Positions 51,240 to 60,161 of a stretch of 64,000 nucleotides of DNA are shown piece by piece; position 1 is the stretch's first letter, and each line of letters begins with the position of its first letter. The notes below the pieces were generated by a model that saw nothing but the letters and a program-made list of their open reading frames with translations, was not told where the DNA came from and did not search any database. Source of the DNA: Ekhidna sp051379705 (lineage in GTDB: Bacteria; Bacteroidota; Bacteroidia; Cytophagales; Cyclobacteriaceae); NCBI RefSeq assembly GCF_051379705.1, contig NZ_CP179868.1, forward strand, positions 2,728,001 to 2,792,000. The letters are read 5' to 3'. Both the position numbers and the translations under genes were made by a program.

Positions 51240-51527
51240 TTAGTTAATCACTTTGGGTACTCTGAAATATTCAGAATCATGTTTTGGGGCGTTTTTCAGC
51301 GCTTTTTCTCTAGGCAAGTGGCGACCATTTACATCTTCCCGAAATGCGTTTATTTCAGAGGACATTCCGGTCAAAGGGAGCGTACTTTCCGTATCAACTT
51401 CCTTTAGTTTGTCTACCCAATCAACCATTTTCTGCAAATCACCGATCATCCTAGCTTCCTCATTTTCGTCAAATTTAAGTCGAGCCAGATGGGCAGTTTT
51501 TTGAACAATTTCTTTCGTTATTTTCAT
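51240..51527 (-). CDS. gatC: Asp/Glu-tRNA amidotransferase subunit C
   Basis: A 95-residue protein that wraps around GatA and GatB in the tRNA amidotransferase. ATG 51527 (MKITKEIVQKTAHLARL) fits the family N-terminus better than the TTG 9 bases upstream. 'LQKMVDWVDKLKEVDT' and the Pro-rich 'REDVNGRHLPREKALKNAP' are typical. It is 11 bases after plsC and far from gatA (33251). Confidence 0.94.
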   Translation of the reverse strand: MKITKEIVQKTAHLARLKFDENEEARMIGDLQKMVDWVDKLKEVDTESTLPLTGMSSEINAFREDVNGRHLPREKALKNAPKHDSEYFRVPKVIN

Positions 51528-51538
51528 GAAACTCAAAG

Positions 51539-52270
51539 TTAATGATCGAGAGTAGATTGATTCAATTCTGACTGGATAACACGAAAAACTTCCTGTCGAA
51601 GTTTTTTCACAGCTTCATCTCCATGACCATGTGGCCAAATTGGCTCATGATAGATAATCCTACATTTCTTACGTCTAATATTCAGCAGGTCGTCATCTTG
51701 CAGGATATGATAATTATCTGGCATTGTTACCGGGAGGATTGGCAAGTTGTTTTCTACCGCTAATTTGAAAGCTCCATCCTTGAAGTCTACCATGTCCGGA
51801 TAGCTATGAAGTCGAATTCCACCTTCTGGAAAAAACCCCAAGTTAAACCCCTTTTCAGCCGATTCTCTTGCTTTTACTAAGCTCCTTGCTCGACTTCTGT
51901 AGCTGGACCTATTGACGGTAATGTGGAGCGTACGGTACATATAACCGAATATGGGGATTCGAGCCAAAGAACTTTTGCCTACAAACTTGAATGGCATAGG
52001 GAAGAGTCCTAATATTGGAATGTCGAGATATGAAAAGTGATTAGCACATAAAATATATTGTTGATTTTCATCCAACTCAAATTTCCATTCCTGACCGATG
52101 GGAATACCTGCCATCTTTAAAAAGCACCAAGCCCAAATACAATTAATTTTTAGCGCAATCTTGTGCAATGGTCTAAAAGGAACCATTAGAAGTAATGGAA
52201 TGATAAGGAGGACAAAGAAGAAGACCATCGAGAAAATGGCCCAAAATGAATACAAACGCCTTAAAATCAT
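51539..52270 (-). CDS. plsC: 1-acyl-sn-glycerol-3-phosphate acyltransferase
   Basis: A 243-residue membrane-bound acyltransferase that makes phosphatidic acid from lysophosphatidic acid. It has an N-terminal hydrophobic anchor (about 10-32), the catalytic motif H-x4-D ('NHFSYLD'), and the substrate motif 'FFPEGGIRL' (the usual EGTR variant here is EGGIR). 'LPILPVTMPDNYHIL' corresponds to the third family block. It is first of a three-gene minus-strand group with gatC and the membrane-TPR gene. Confidence 0.92.
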   Translation of the reverse strand: MILRRLYSFWAIFSMVFFFVLLIIPLLLMVPFRPLHKIALKINCIWAWCFLKMAGIPIGQEWKFELDENQQYILCANHFSYLDIPILGLFPMPFKFVGKSSLARIPIFGYMYRTLHITVNRSSYRSRARSLVKARESAEKGFNLGFFPEGGIRLHSYPDMVDFKDGAFKLAVENNLPILPVTMPDNYHILQDDDLLNIRRKKCRIIYHEPIWPHGHGDEAVKKLRQEVFRVIQSELNQSTLDH

Positions 52271-52395
52271 CTTGCCGGTTAGGTATGCAATTAAGCCACT
52301 AAATTAGTCGCAAAATCCAGTCGGTAGAAAAAAATACGTGGCTGTGTAATAATTTCCTAGTTTCGTGCACTAATGTCCAAAAAACCGAAATCATT

Positions 52396-53322
52396 GTGAG
52401 CCTATTAAAAGTAGAAAACATAAGTAAGTCCTACAGCGAACATCAGGCATTGACTGATGTAAGCATGGAAATTCCTGAAAAAACCATTTTTGGTCTCTTA
52501 GGTCCGAATGGAGCAGGAAAAACAACCCTAATTAGAATCATCAATCAAATCATTGAAGCAGACCAAGGTTCCATTCTTTTTGACGGAACACCGCTAAACC
52601 TGGAGCATATTCGAAACATCGGGTATTTGCCAGAGGAAAGAGGGCTCTACAAGAAGATGAAAGTTGGTGAGCAACTTATTTATTTGGGTCAGCTCAGAGG
52701 ATTAACACTTCGAGAGGCTGCTACCAGAGGGAAAGCCTGGTGCCAAAAGCTGGAGATTATGGATTGGTGGGGAAAGAAGATAGAAGACCTATCCAAAGGA
52801 ATGGCTCAGAAGATTCAGTTCATTGCCACTGTTATGCATGAGCCAACTTTGATCATCCTTGATGAACCATTTTCAGGATTCGACCCGGTGAATGCCAATT
52901 TGATCAAAGACGAAATTCTAGAGTTAAGAGATAAAGGAGCAACTATCATATTCTCCACTCATCGAATGGAATCTGTTGAGCAGTTGTGTGATCATGTAGC
53001 TATGATCAACAAATCGGAGAAAATACTCGATGGATCTAAAGTTGATATTAAGGAGAATTTCCGTGATGGATCTTACTATGTGGAATTCAAGGGTGGAGAT
53101 ATCAAATCCGGAACAGGATTCGAATTGATTAGCACCGAAGATATAGGCCGAGGATTAAAGCGTTCACTGGTACAATATTCAGCAGATGGAAATCCAAACG
53201 AACTATTGAAGCAGTTAATTGGTCAAGCGGAGATTCACTCATTTGTTGAGCGCATTCCTAGCATGAACGACATCTTTATATCACTAGTAAAAGGAGAAAA
53301 TCCAGAATTGGCAGAAGCCTGA
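52396..53322 (+). CDS. ABC transporter ATP-binding protein (NatA-like)
   Basis: A 308-residue ATPase. Walker A 'GPNGAGKTT' (36-44), Walker B with 'LIILDEPFSGFDP' and the His switch 'STHRM' are intact. The signature loop reads LSKGMAQK, the variant usual in NatA/DrrA-type exporters. A C-terminal ~80-residue domain (DUF4162-like) follows. Start is GTG; the ATG in the next frame is not usable. It is 21 bases upstream of an ABC-2 permease gene, giving a half-pair exporter, perhaps for sodium or a drug-like substrate; the substrate is unproven. Confidence 0.92.
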   Translation: MSLLKVENISKSYSEHQALTDVSMEIPEKTIFGLLGPNGAGKTTLIRIINQIIEADQGSILFDGTPLNLEHIRNIGYLPEERGLYKKMKVGEQLIYLGQLRGLTLREAATRGKAWCQKLEIMDWWGKKIEDLSKGMAQKIQFIATVMHEPTLIILDEPFSGFDPVNANLIKDEILELRDKGATIIFSTHRMESVEQLCDHVAMINKSEKILDGSKVDIKENFRDGSYYVEFKGGDIKSGTGFELISTEDIGRGLKRSLVQYSADGNPNELLKQLIGQAEIHSFVERIPSMNDIFISLVKGENPELAEA

Positions 53323-53343
53323 TAACCATAAGACATTAAGAAA

Positions 53344-54639
53344 ATGAACAAGATATTTTTAGTTATACAGCGCGAATTCATGAGCAGGGTGAAGAAGAAA
53401 TCCTTCCTGCTTGCTACGATTTTGGTGCCATTGATATTTCCAGCTGTTATCGGGGTTATGTATTATCTCAGAAATGAGTCCGAGAAAAACAAGAAGCAAG
53501 AAGTAATTCACATTTTAAATAAAAGTGATATCATCAAATTTGAAGACTCTGAAAGATATCAGTATCTCAAGGTAGATGGCCCATTAGATTCTGCTAAGCA
53601 GAGATTTAATGAGTCAGAAGATTTTGCTTTGATCTATTTACCTGAAATGACAATTGAGGATCCCAGCGGTGTTGTCTTTTATGCTAAGACAACACCAGGA
53701 ATTACGCTTGTTAGGGGATTTGAAAGACAAATTGAAAATCAAATTCGAGATATGAAACTCACACAGGCTGGTTTAACCAACGACCAACTTGATCAACTAA
53801 AAACAGATGTCAGTATTGCTTCCTTCAATTTAACAGAAACCGGAGATGAGTCTAAGAGTAGTGCAAAGTCAACCTTCTGGATTAGCTATGTGATGGGCTT
53901 CTTGATTTACATTTTCCTGTTTGCCTATGGTTCACAAGTGATGCAGGGTGTCATTGAAGAAAAAAGCAGCAAGATTGTGGAAGTTATTGTTTCTACGGTT
54001 CGTCCATTTCAAATGATGCTTGGAAAAGTAGTCGGCGTTGCGTCAGTCGGTATTGTTCAATTGCTAATTTGGGTGATTTTGATGAGCGCAGTATGGATAG
54101 GATTAGTGTCAATGTTTGGTGTAACGCCACCTCAAGCAGAAGGCCTCAATCAAGCAAATAGTGCTGAAGCGCAAAATGCAATGCAAGACGTTCTTGAGAC
54201 ATTTGGAGATGTTAATTGGATGCCAATAATCGCATTATTCATATTTTATTTTCTTGGCGGCTATCTTTTGTACGGAGCTTTGTTCGCAGCTGTAGGATCG
54301 GCCGTGGATACTCCGGCAGACGCTCAACAATTTATGATGCCTATAATGCTACCAATCATCATTAGTCTAATGGGTCTCTTCATGTTTGTTTTTGAAGAAC
54401 CCAATGGAACTGCGAGTTTCTGGCTTTCCATCATACCATTCACTTCACCAATTGTAATGATGGGCAGGATCGGATTTGGAGTGCCTGCATGGGAAATTGC
54501 GCTAAGCATGGTGATGTTAATCGCAGGCTTCATTTTCACACTGTGGTTGGCTGGTAGAATCTACCGAATCGGAATACTTATGCATGGCACGAAAGTAAAC
54601 TACAAGGTGCTTGCAAAATGGTTAATGCAAAAGAATTAG
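53344..54639 (+). CDS. ABC-2 type permease (NatB-like)
   Basis: A 431-residue membrane protein. One N-terminal helix (about 21-42), a ~130-residue periplasmic domain, then five or so C-terminal helices (from about 178) form the ABC-2 pattern. 'SSKIVEVIVSTVRPFQMMLGKVVG' in part is typical of the NatB/YhaP group. It pairs with the ATPase encoded 21 bases upstream. Followed after 36 bases by a histidine kinase gene, which may sense related signals. Confidence 0.9.
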   Translation: MNKIFLVIQREFMSRVKKKSFLLATILVPLIFPAVIGVMYYLRNESEKNKKQEVIHILNKSDIIKFEDSERYQYLKVDGPLDSAKQRFNESEDFALIYLPEMTIEDPSGVVFYAKTTPGITLVRGFERQIENQIRDMKLTQAGLTNDQLDQLKTDVSIASFNLTETGDESKSSAKSTFWISYVMGFLIYIFLFAYGSQVMQGVIEEKSSKIVEVIVSTVRPFQMMLGKVVGVASVGIVQLLIWVILMSAVWIGLVSMFGVTPPQAEGLNQANSAEAQNAMQDVLETFGDVNWMPIIALFIFYFLGGYLLYGALFAAVGSAVDTPADAQQFMMPIMLPIIISLMGLFMFVFEEPNGTASFWLSIIPFTSPIVMMGRIGFGVPAWEIALSMVMLIAGFIFTLWLAGRIYRIGILMHGTKVNYKVLAKWLMQKN

Positions 54640-54675
54640 GTCGATCGTGGTTATTTTTAACCAAACGATCATCCT

Positions 54676-55893
54676 TTGAAGAAAAAGTTTAGAGAAGCTA
54701 CAGGCAATACGCTAGCCCCACTGCGACCACATTTAAAGTGGATCGTGGTGGGGTTTGCCGTTTTAATCAGCTTTGGGTCCATTATCTACACCAACAACCT
54801 GGTTGCTCAAATTCGAGATCGCGAGCAGCGCCAAATCGAGATATATGCGAGTTCGCTGGAGTTTTTGGCTAATGAAAGTGAAAACGTAAACTTTTTCCTT
54901 ATTCTGGATGAAATCGTAGCTGCCAATCATTCCATCCCGGTTATTCTAACCGATGAATCCGAAAGACCTGAAGATTATCGAAATCTTATCAAAGCCGATA
55001 AACTTTCAGACCCTGCTGCTAGAGAAAATTTTTTACGAAATGAGATAGAAGCAATGAAGGAAGCTCATCTCCCAATAGAGGTTACGCTTAAAGACGACCA
55101 GGATAATATTTTTGGTTATAAGTACATATTCTACAAAAACTCATTCTTACTGAGTCAGCTTAAATACTACCCATATGTGCAGCTTTCGATCATCGCACTT
55201 TTCAGTATCATCACTTTTCTCATCTTAAATTATATGCGACGAGTAGAGCAGGATCATGTTTGGGTAGGTCTGGCCAAAGAAACAGCGCATCAGCTTGGAA
55301 CACCACTTTCATCATTGATGGCCTGGTCAGAATATTTCAAAGGAATATATGAAGATCAGCAGGATGCAATGATTGAATTTGATAAAGACGTGGATAGGTT
55401 GAAGGTGATAACCGATCGTTTTTCAAGCATAGGTAGTGAGCCGCAGCTGGCAATGCGAAATATAGCAGATGCAATAGATGAAATTGTCATATACCTACAG
55501 AAGAGATTGTCTACAAAAATTACGATGACGGTATCAACATTTCCTGACAGAGATATTAAAGCTCAAATCAATGAATCCTTGTTTGCATGGGTTATCGAAA
55601 ATCTCTGTAAGAATGCAGCCGATGCAATGGAAGGAAAAGGATCCATTCACATTAGTATTTTAAGAGCAAATGAAGGGCGCATCGCTGTTGATGTTCAAGA
55701 CACAGGGAAGGGCATCCCCAAATCAAAAATCAAAAATGTTTTTAGACCTGGATATACCTCTAAGAAGCGTGGGTGGGGACTTGGGCTCACTTTGGCTCAA
55801 AGGATTATTGAACAATATCACAAAGGAAAGATTTTTGTAAAACAGTCCGAAATGAACAAAGGCACAACTTTCCGAATTTACCTGAACGGATGA
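54676..55893 (+). CDS. Membrane sensor histidine kinase
   Basis: A 405-residue kinase. Two membrane helices (about 22-40 and 167-186) enclose a ~125-residue periplasmic sensor region. The phosphoacceptor is H205 in 'KETAHQLGTPLSS', and the ATPase domain has 'NLCKNAADAME' (N-box), 'DTGKGIP' (G1) and 'GWGLGLTLAQRII' (G2). No HAMP or PAS domain is evident. Start is TTG. No response regulator gene is adjacent, so its partner lies elsewhere; co-transcription with the ABC exporter genes is likely. Confidence 0.92.
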   Translation: MKKKFREATGNTLAPLRPHLKWIVVGFAVLISFGSIIYTNNLVAQIRDREQRQIEIYASSLEFLANESENVNFFLILDEIVAANHSIPVILTDESERPEDYRNLIKADKLSDPAARENFLRNEIEAMKEAHLPIEVTLKDDQDNIFGYKYIFYKNSFLLSQLKYYPYVQLSIIALFSIITFLILNYMRRVEQDHVWVGLAKETAHQLGTPLSSLMAWSEYFKGIYEDQQDAMIEFDKDVDRLKVITDRFSSIGSEPQLAMRNIADAIDEIVIYLQKRLSTKITMTVSTFPDRDIKAQINESLFAWVIENLCKNAADAMEGKGSIHISILRANEGRIAVDVQDTGKGIPKSKIKNVFRPGYTSKKRGWGLGLTLAQRIIEQYHKGKIFVKQSEMNKGTTFRIYLNG

Positions 55894-55979
55894 GGGCGGA
55901 AACCCTTTTTCCTTATCTTTTTTTCCTTTAATTTCGCACCAAATTTCAAACAACCCCATTAATATAACTGCAAGAAATA

Positions 55980-57488
55980 ATGGCAAATAAAGGTAAGATA
56001 ACCCAGATTATTGGCCCAGTAGTAGACGTAAGCTTTAGTGCTGAAGGATCAAAACTACCAAAGATCATGGACGCTCTAAAACTGGTTCGTCCTGACGGTA
56101 TAGAGGTGATTTTGGAAGTTCAGCAGCACTTAGGTGAAGAAGCGGTGAGAACCATCGCCATGGAAAGTACTGATGGAGTAAGCAGAGGTACTGAAGTAAT
56201 AGATTTGGGTGCACCAATTAAGATGCCAACTGGTGAAGCGATCAAAGGTCGTCTTTTCAATGTGGTAGGAGATGCAATCGATGGCATGGAGCAAGTAGAC
56301 AAATCTAATGGTCTGCCTATTCACAGAGATGCACCTAAGTTCGAAGACCTTTCCACTTCAACAGAAGTGCTTTTCACTGGTATTAAAGTAATTGACCTGA
56401 TTGAGCCTTACGCAAAAGGAGGTAAGATTGGATTATTTGGTGGAGCGGGTGTTGGTAAAACTGTGTTGATTCAGGAATTGATTAACAACATTGCAAAAGG
56501 ACACGGTGGTTTGTCTGTATTTGCAGGAGTAGGAGAAAGAACAAGAGAAGGAAACGATCTTCTTCGAGAAATGATCGAAGCTGGAATCGTTGATTACGGC
56601 GAAGAATTTAAAAAATCTATGGAAGCAGGCGGATGGGATCTGTCTAAAGTTGATAGAGAAAAACTTAAAGATTCGAAAGCGACATTCGTATTTGGACAGA
56701 TGAATGAGCCTCCTGGGGCAAGAGCACGAGTAGCATTATCCGGACTTACAGTTGCAGAACATTACAGAGATGGTGATGGAGAAGGAAAAGGAAAGGACAT
56801 ACTTTTCTTTGTTGACAACATATTCCGATTTACTCAGGCAGGTTCTGAGGTATCAGCACTTCTTGGTCGTATGCCATCAGCGGTAGGTTACCAGCCTACA
56901 CTTGCCACAGAGATGGGTCTGATGCAAGAGCGTATTACGTCTACAAAAAGAGGATCAATTACATCCGTGCAGGCGGTTTACGTACCTGCGGATGACTTGA
57001 CTGACCCGGCACCAGCTACTACATTCTCTCACTTGGATGCGACTACCGTACTTTCAAGAAAGATTGCTGAGCTTGGTATTTACCCTGCGGTAGATCCACT
57101 TGATTCTACTTCAAGAATCCTAAGTGCAGATATTCTTGGTGCTGAACACTATGATTGTGCGCAGCGAGTAAAAGAGATTCTTCAGCGATACAAAGAACTT
57201 CAGGATATCATTGCTATTCTTGGTATGGATGAACTTTCTGATGAAGATAAGGAAGTGGTGCACAGAGCAAGAAGGGTACAGAGATTCCTTTCTCAGCCAT
57301 TCCATGTTGCAGAGCAATTCACAGGATTGCAAGGAGTATTGGTAGATATCAAAGACACGATCAAAGGATTTAATATGATCATGGATGGTGAATTGGATCA
57401 CCTGCCAGAAGCAGCATTCAACCTTGTGGGTACTATTGAGCAAGCAATCGAGAAAGGTGAGAAGCTAATGGCTGAGGCCAACGCCTAA
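55980..57488 (+). CDS. atpD: ATP synthase F1 subunit beta
   Basis: A 502-residue catalytic subunit of F1. The P-loop 'GGAGVGKTVLI' (about 154-164), 'GERTREGNDL', and 'VPADDLTDPAPATTFSHLD' are universal features. In Bacteroidota atpD and atpC are commonly apart from the rest of the ATP synthase genes, as here. A TAATTTCG near-consensus -7 element (55929-55936) lies about 45 bases upstream. The atpC gene follows after 51 bases containing a hairpin repeat. Confidence 0.97.
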   Translation: MANKGKITQIIGPVVDVSFSAEGSKLPKIMDALKLVRPDGIEVILEVQQHLGEEAVRTIAMESTDGVSRGTEVIDLGAPIKMPTGEAIKGRLFNVVGDAIDGMEQVDKSNGLPIHRDAPKFEDLSTSTEVLFTGIKVIDLIEPYAKGGKIGLFGGAGVGKTVLIQELINNIAKGHGGLSVFAGVGERTREGNDLLREMIEAGIVDYGEEFKKSMEAGGWDLSKVDREKLKDSKATFVFGQMNEPPGARARVALSGLTVAEHYRDGDGEGKGKDILFFVDNIFRFTQAGSEVSALLGRMPSAVGYQPTLATEMGLMQERITSTKRGSITSVQAVYVPADDLTDPAPATTFSHLDATTVLSRKIAELGIYPAVDPLDSTSRILSADILGAEHYDCAQRVKEILQRYKELQDIIAILGMDELSDEDKEVVHRARRVQRFLSQPFHVAEQFTGLQGVLVDIKDTIKGFNMIMDGELDHLPEAAFNLVGTIEQAIEKGEKLMAEANA

Positions 57489-57496
57489 ATTTTAAA

Positions 57497-57523
57497 CGTC
57501 ATTTCTGCGTAAGCAGGAATCTC
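57497..57523. repeat. REP-like hairpin between atpD and atpC
   Basis: CGTCATTTCTGCGTAAGCAGGAATCTC (27 bases, 57497-57523) holds the inverted arms TTTCTGC and GCAGGAA around GTAA, with one G-U pair. It resembles the widespread GTCATTCC...GGAATC-type interspersed repeats of many bacteria. I found no other copy in this window. Confidence 0.5.
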
Positions 57524-57539
57524 ATATAGAGAGTTATAT

Positions 57540-57797
57540 ATGTTTTTAGAAATAGTAACACCAGACGAGAAAGTATTTGAGGGAGAGGTAATGCACGCTT
57601 CCTTTCCAGGAAGCGATGGATCATTTCAGATCTTGAACAATCACGCTCCAATGGTTTCCACATTGGGTAAAGGCGATATTCGATATCAAGAGGAAAAGAA
57701 AGATGAGGTACACATTCTGGTTGAAGGAGGAGTTGTTGAAGTAATGAATAATAAAGTAAACGTTCTCGTCGAGAAGATTTTCAGCGATGATGAATAG
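57540..57797 (+). CDS. atpC: ATP synthase F1 subunit epsilon (short form)
   Basis: An 85-residue epsilon subunit. It contains the N-terminal beta-sandwich domain ('MFLEIVTPDEKVFEGEV', 'PGSDGSFQILNNHAPMVS', 'VEGGVVEVMNNKVNVLVE') but ends where the C-terminal helical hairpin would start. The E. coli form is about 139 residues. Short epsilons are common in Bacteroidota, so this is family-normal; the inhibitory C-terminal arm is absent. Ends at a terminator. Confidence 0.94.
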   Translation: MFLEIVTPDEKVFEGEVMHASFPGSDGSFQILNNHAPMVSTLGKGDIRYQEEKKDEVHILVEGGVVEVMNNKVNVLVEKIFSDDE

Positions 57798-57816
57798 ATA
57801 AATTTACAAGCGAGTT

Positions 57817-57850
57817 AAAAAGCCATCTGCGTTTAGTAGATGGCTTTTTT
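57817..57850 (+). terminator. Terminator of the atpD-atpC operon
   Basis: AAAAGCCATCTGC (to 57830) pairs with GTAGATGGCTTTT (from 57836), with the loop GTTTA and a T-run at the end. Confidence 0.88.
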
Positions 57851-57964
57851 CGTTTAACAAGGTTTAACTCCATTCAAAGCTGCAGCCGGACATCATTGCC
57901 TACCTTTTGGTTTCTTTTTTTGAATCAGACAACCATCTGAAACTAATCTGCATTTTACTGTCAA

Positions 57965-58516
57965 ATGCTTCTCTTGAATACCAAAGACCTAATAGACAAA
58001 AGTAAATCTGGTGACCGAAAGGCTCAGCAGCAGCTATATAAGCGATTGAATGCGCCGATGTTAGGCATCTGCCTGCGATATATGAGAACCAGGGAAGATG
58101 CAGAAGATGTGCTTTTAGAAGGTTTTTATAAGGTATTCACGAACCTAAAAAACTTCGCCTACCAAAATGATAATACATTTTTTGGATGGGCGAAAAGAAT
58201 CATGGTAAATGAAGCATTGATGAAGCTGAGAAAGAATAAGGAGATACAAACCCTTGCGATTAACGAGGATTTAGATATGGAAATAGATGTCACTCCTCTA
58301 TCTAAGCTGCAAACAGCAGATCTGCTTAAGGTGATAAGAACTATTCCAGTAGGATATCGAACGGTTTTCAACCTATATGAGGTAGAAGGATACTCTCATC
58401 AGGAGATCAGTGAAAAATTAGGAGTTTCGGTAGGAACATCCAAGTCACAGTTATTTAAAGCGAAGAAACTCCTTCGTGAAATGTTGGACGAAAAAAATAA
58501 AGATTATGGCTCTTAA
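57965..58516 (+). CDS. ECF-type RNA polymerase sigma factor
   Basis: A 183-residue sigma-70 family factor of the extracytoplasmic-function group. Region 2 is recognisable ('LGICLRYMRTREDAEDVLLEGFYKVF', in part) and region 4 has the helix-turn-helix 'YSHQEISEKLGVSVGTSKSQLFKAKKLL'. It lies after the atp terminator and is followed by a gene for a single-pass membrane protein, overlapping its 3' end by 11 bases, the typical sigma/anti-sigma layout. The regulon is unknown. Confidence 0.92.
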   Translation: MLLLNTKDLIDKSKSGDRKAQQQLYKRLNAPMLGICLRYMRTREDAEDVLLEGFYKVFTNLKNFAYQNDNTFFGWAKRIMVNEALMKLRKNKEIQTLAINEDLDMEIDVTPLSKLQTADLLKVIRTIPVGYRTVFNLYEVEGYSHQEISEKLGVSVGTSKSQLFKAKKLLREMLDEKNKDYGS

Positions 58517-59090
58517 TCAATTGGCAGAAAAACTAGATCAGGTATCAGAGCATGAGCTCGGATTTGAGTTTGATGAAAGTGCCGTTTGGGACAAGCTTGA
58601 ACAGCGCCTGGACAATCGTAAAGCATTTGTTTATTGGTGGACGATTGCAGCATGCCTGCTGGTAGCATTTACCATTCTTCCCATCAGTCTTTTAAAAGAA
58701 ACAAATATCCAAACACCTACCGTTTCAGATCAGGTTAAAATTCTTTCCAACAAGGTTCCGGTGTTCACAGCACCTGAAAAGGAAAATATCATAGCTCCTG
58801 CAGGAAAGGAAATAAGAGTGCTTGCTAAAAAAGGATTGGATGGGATCCAGCTGGCACAAGTATCGCCTGTGGAATTAATACTGAAACCAATAACAGTATC
58901 TAAAGAGAAAAAACAAAAGCCGGCATTTGCCGCAAAAGATATTTCAGTCATCCAGGCTAGTCTCGAGAGGCCTAAGATTGAAAAAGAGCAGATTGTAACA
59001 GTAAGAGCTCAGCTGCATACTTCTACTCAACCTAGACAATTCAATGATCAAGTATTTAAAATCAAACTCTTTGAGGGATCAAATAATTAG
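58506..59090 (+). CDS. Probable anti-sigma factor (single-pass membrane protein)
   Basis: A 194-residue protein starting at ATG 58506 inside the last codons of the sigma gene. A cytosolic N-terminus of 40 residues ('DESAVWDKLEQRLDNRK') precedes one membrane helix (about 41-63) and a ~130-residue periplasmic tail rich in Lys, Val and Pro. Position and topology suit an anti-sigma factor for the ECF factor upstream, but no known anti-sigma motif (such as the zinc HxxxCxxC) is visible. It is likely co-expressed with the exported protein at 59143. Confidence 0.72.
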   Translation: MALNQLAEKLDQVSEHELGFEFDESAVWDKLEQRLDNRKAFVYWWTIAACLLVAFTILPISLLKETNIQTPTVSDQVKILSNKVPVFTAPEKENIIAPAGKEIRVLAKKGLDGIQLAQVSPVELILKPITVSKEKKQKPAFAAKDISVIQASLERPKIEKEQIVTVRAQLHTSTQPRQFNDQVFKIKLFEGSNN

Positions 59091-59142
59091 CCACGGTTCG
59101 TAGCTATTTTTCTGTAAACAAGAAGGTATTAAAAATAAGAAG

Positions 59143-60153
59143 ATGAAATCAAGTAAAATTTTAGTCTTAGGAATACTCCTATATGGTACATTTTTAAGTC
59201 AAGCACAGGAGGTGACAAATTCATATCCTGATACCTTGAAAATGACAACAGATTCTCAAACAGATGTGATATTTTCTTTTTATCGAATGAGTGATAAAGA
59301 GGTATACCTGACTGATGATTTGTGGAAATCAATATTAAATGTGATGGAAGCGGCTGTAGAATCTTCGGAAAGTAAAAATGGAATTATCGTGACATATAAA
59401 AAAGTTAAGAGGAACGGAGAGGAGGTGGCACAGGTTATAGTGGATCCTTTGAAGAGTAAGGCAGATATATATCTGATTGGAAATGAAGGAATGGTTGAAA
59501 TCCTTGCCAATCGTATTGATTTTGAGATTTACCAGTCAAAAGTATCTATTGCTTTTTCGCTAAATAATATGGCTGATTTAGAGGAGATCAAAGAGCTAAG
59601 TGTGGAGTCCGTTTGGAACCAAATAGAAAATAAGTTTGAAAATGAAGGAAAGCGAAACTTATATACAGGGACTGGTGCCTTCAAATATGGGAATGCGAAT
59701 ATTCTTAAAACGAATGGTGCTCCGGCACAATTGGATGGTCTAGAAATTTCTGCTGGTATCGGGTTTGGTTTTTACAGAGATCGTTTTGCTCCAGACTTGA
59801 ATTTCAGATTAGCAGTCAATTGGCCAGATAGGTTAGGTAATGATGATTTAAAATTTGGGTTTATTTATTCACAACAGTATTTCTACCAAGAACAGCCTGA
59901 AGGAGATTTTAATCTTGATGTCAATGATTTTTTATCTGCTTTTGTCTCATCAAAAATTGGATCTGATCGTGAGATTGGAATAGCTCTGGGTATGCTTGTC
60001 CGACGAAATGGAGATTTTTATGAGGGAAATACATTCAAGGTGACAGGGTTCAATAGAAGCACAAAGTCTAGGGTGAATTTTTCACCTGAGCTCATTTTTA
60101 CAGATGACTTTAAAAAGATGATTCCTGCATTGAAATTTGGTTTGTCTTTTTAA
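59143..60153 (+). CDS. Exported protein, probable outer-membrane beta-barrel
   Basis: A 336-residue protein of unknown function. It has a signal peptide (ending FLSQAQ, about residue 23), a mixed N-terminal half, and a C-terminal half with beta-barrel-like alternation ('GLEISAGIGFGFYRDRFAPDLNFRLAVNW' in part) ending in 'LKFGLSF', a terminal Phe typical of outer-membrane barrels. It follows the ECF sigma and anti-sigma genes by 52 bases and may be a target or part of the same system. Confidence 0.68.
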   Translation: MKSSKILVLGILLYGTFLSQAQEVTNSYPDTLKMTTDSQTDVIFSFYRMSDKEVYLTDDLWKSILNVMEAAVESSESKNGIIVTYKKVKRNGEEVAQVIVDPLKSKADIYLIGNEGMVEILANRIDFEIYQSKVSIAFSLNNMADLEEIKELSVESVWNQIENKFENEGKRNLYTGTGAFKYGNANILKTNGAPAQLDGLEISAGIGFGFYRDRFAPDLNFRLAVNWPDRLGNDDLKFGFIYSQQYFYQEQPEGDFNLDVNDFLSAFVSSKIGSDREIGIALGMLVRRNGDFYEGNTFKVTGFNRSTKSRVNFSPELIFTDDFKKMIPALKFGLSF

Positions 60154-60161
60154 TAGGCTGC

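Noticed and set aside
52780..52810. Apparent defect in the ABC signature loop (LSKGM instead of LSGGQ)
   Set aside because: This variant is normal for NatA/DrrA-type exporters, and all other ATPase motifs are intact.
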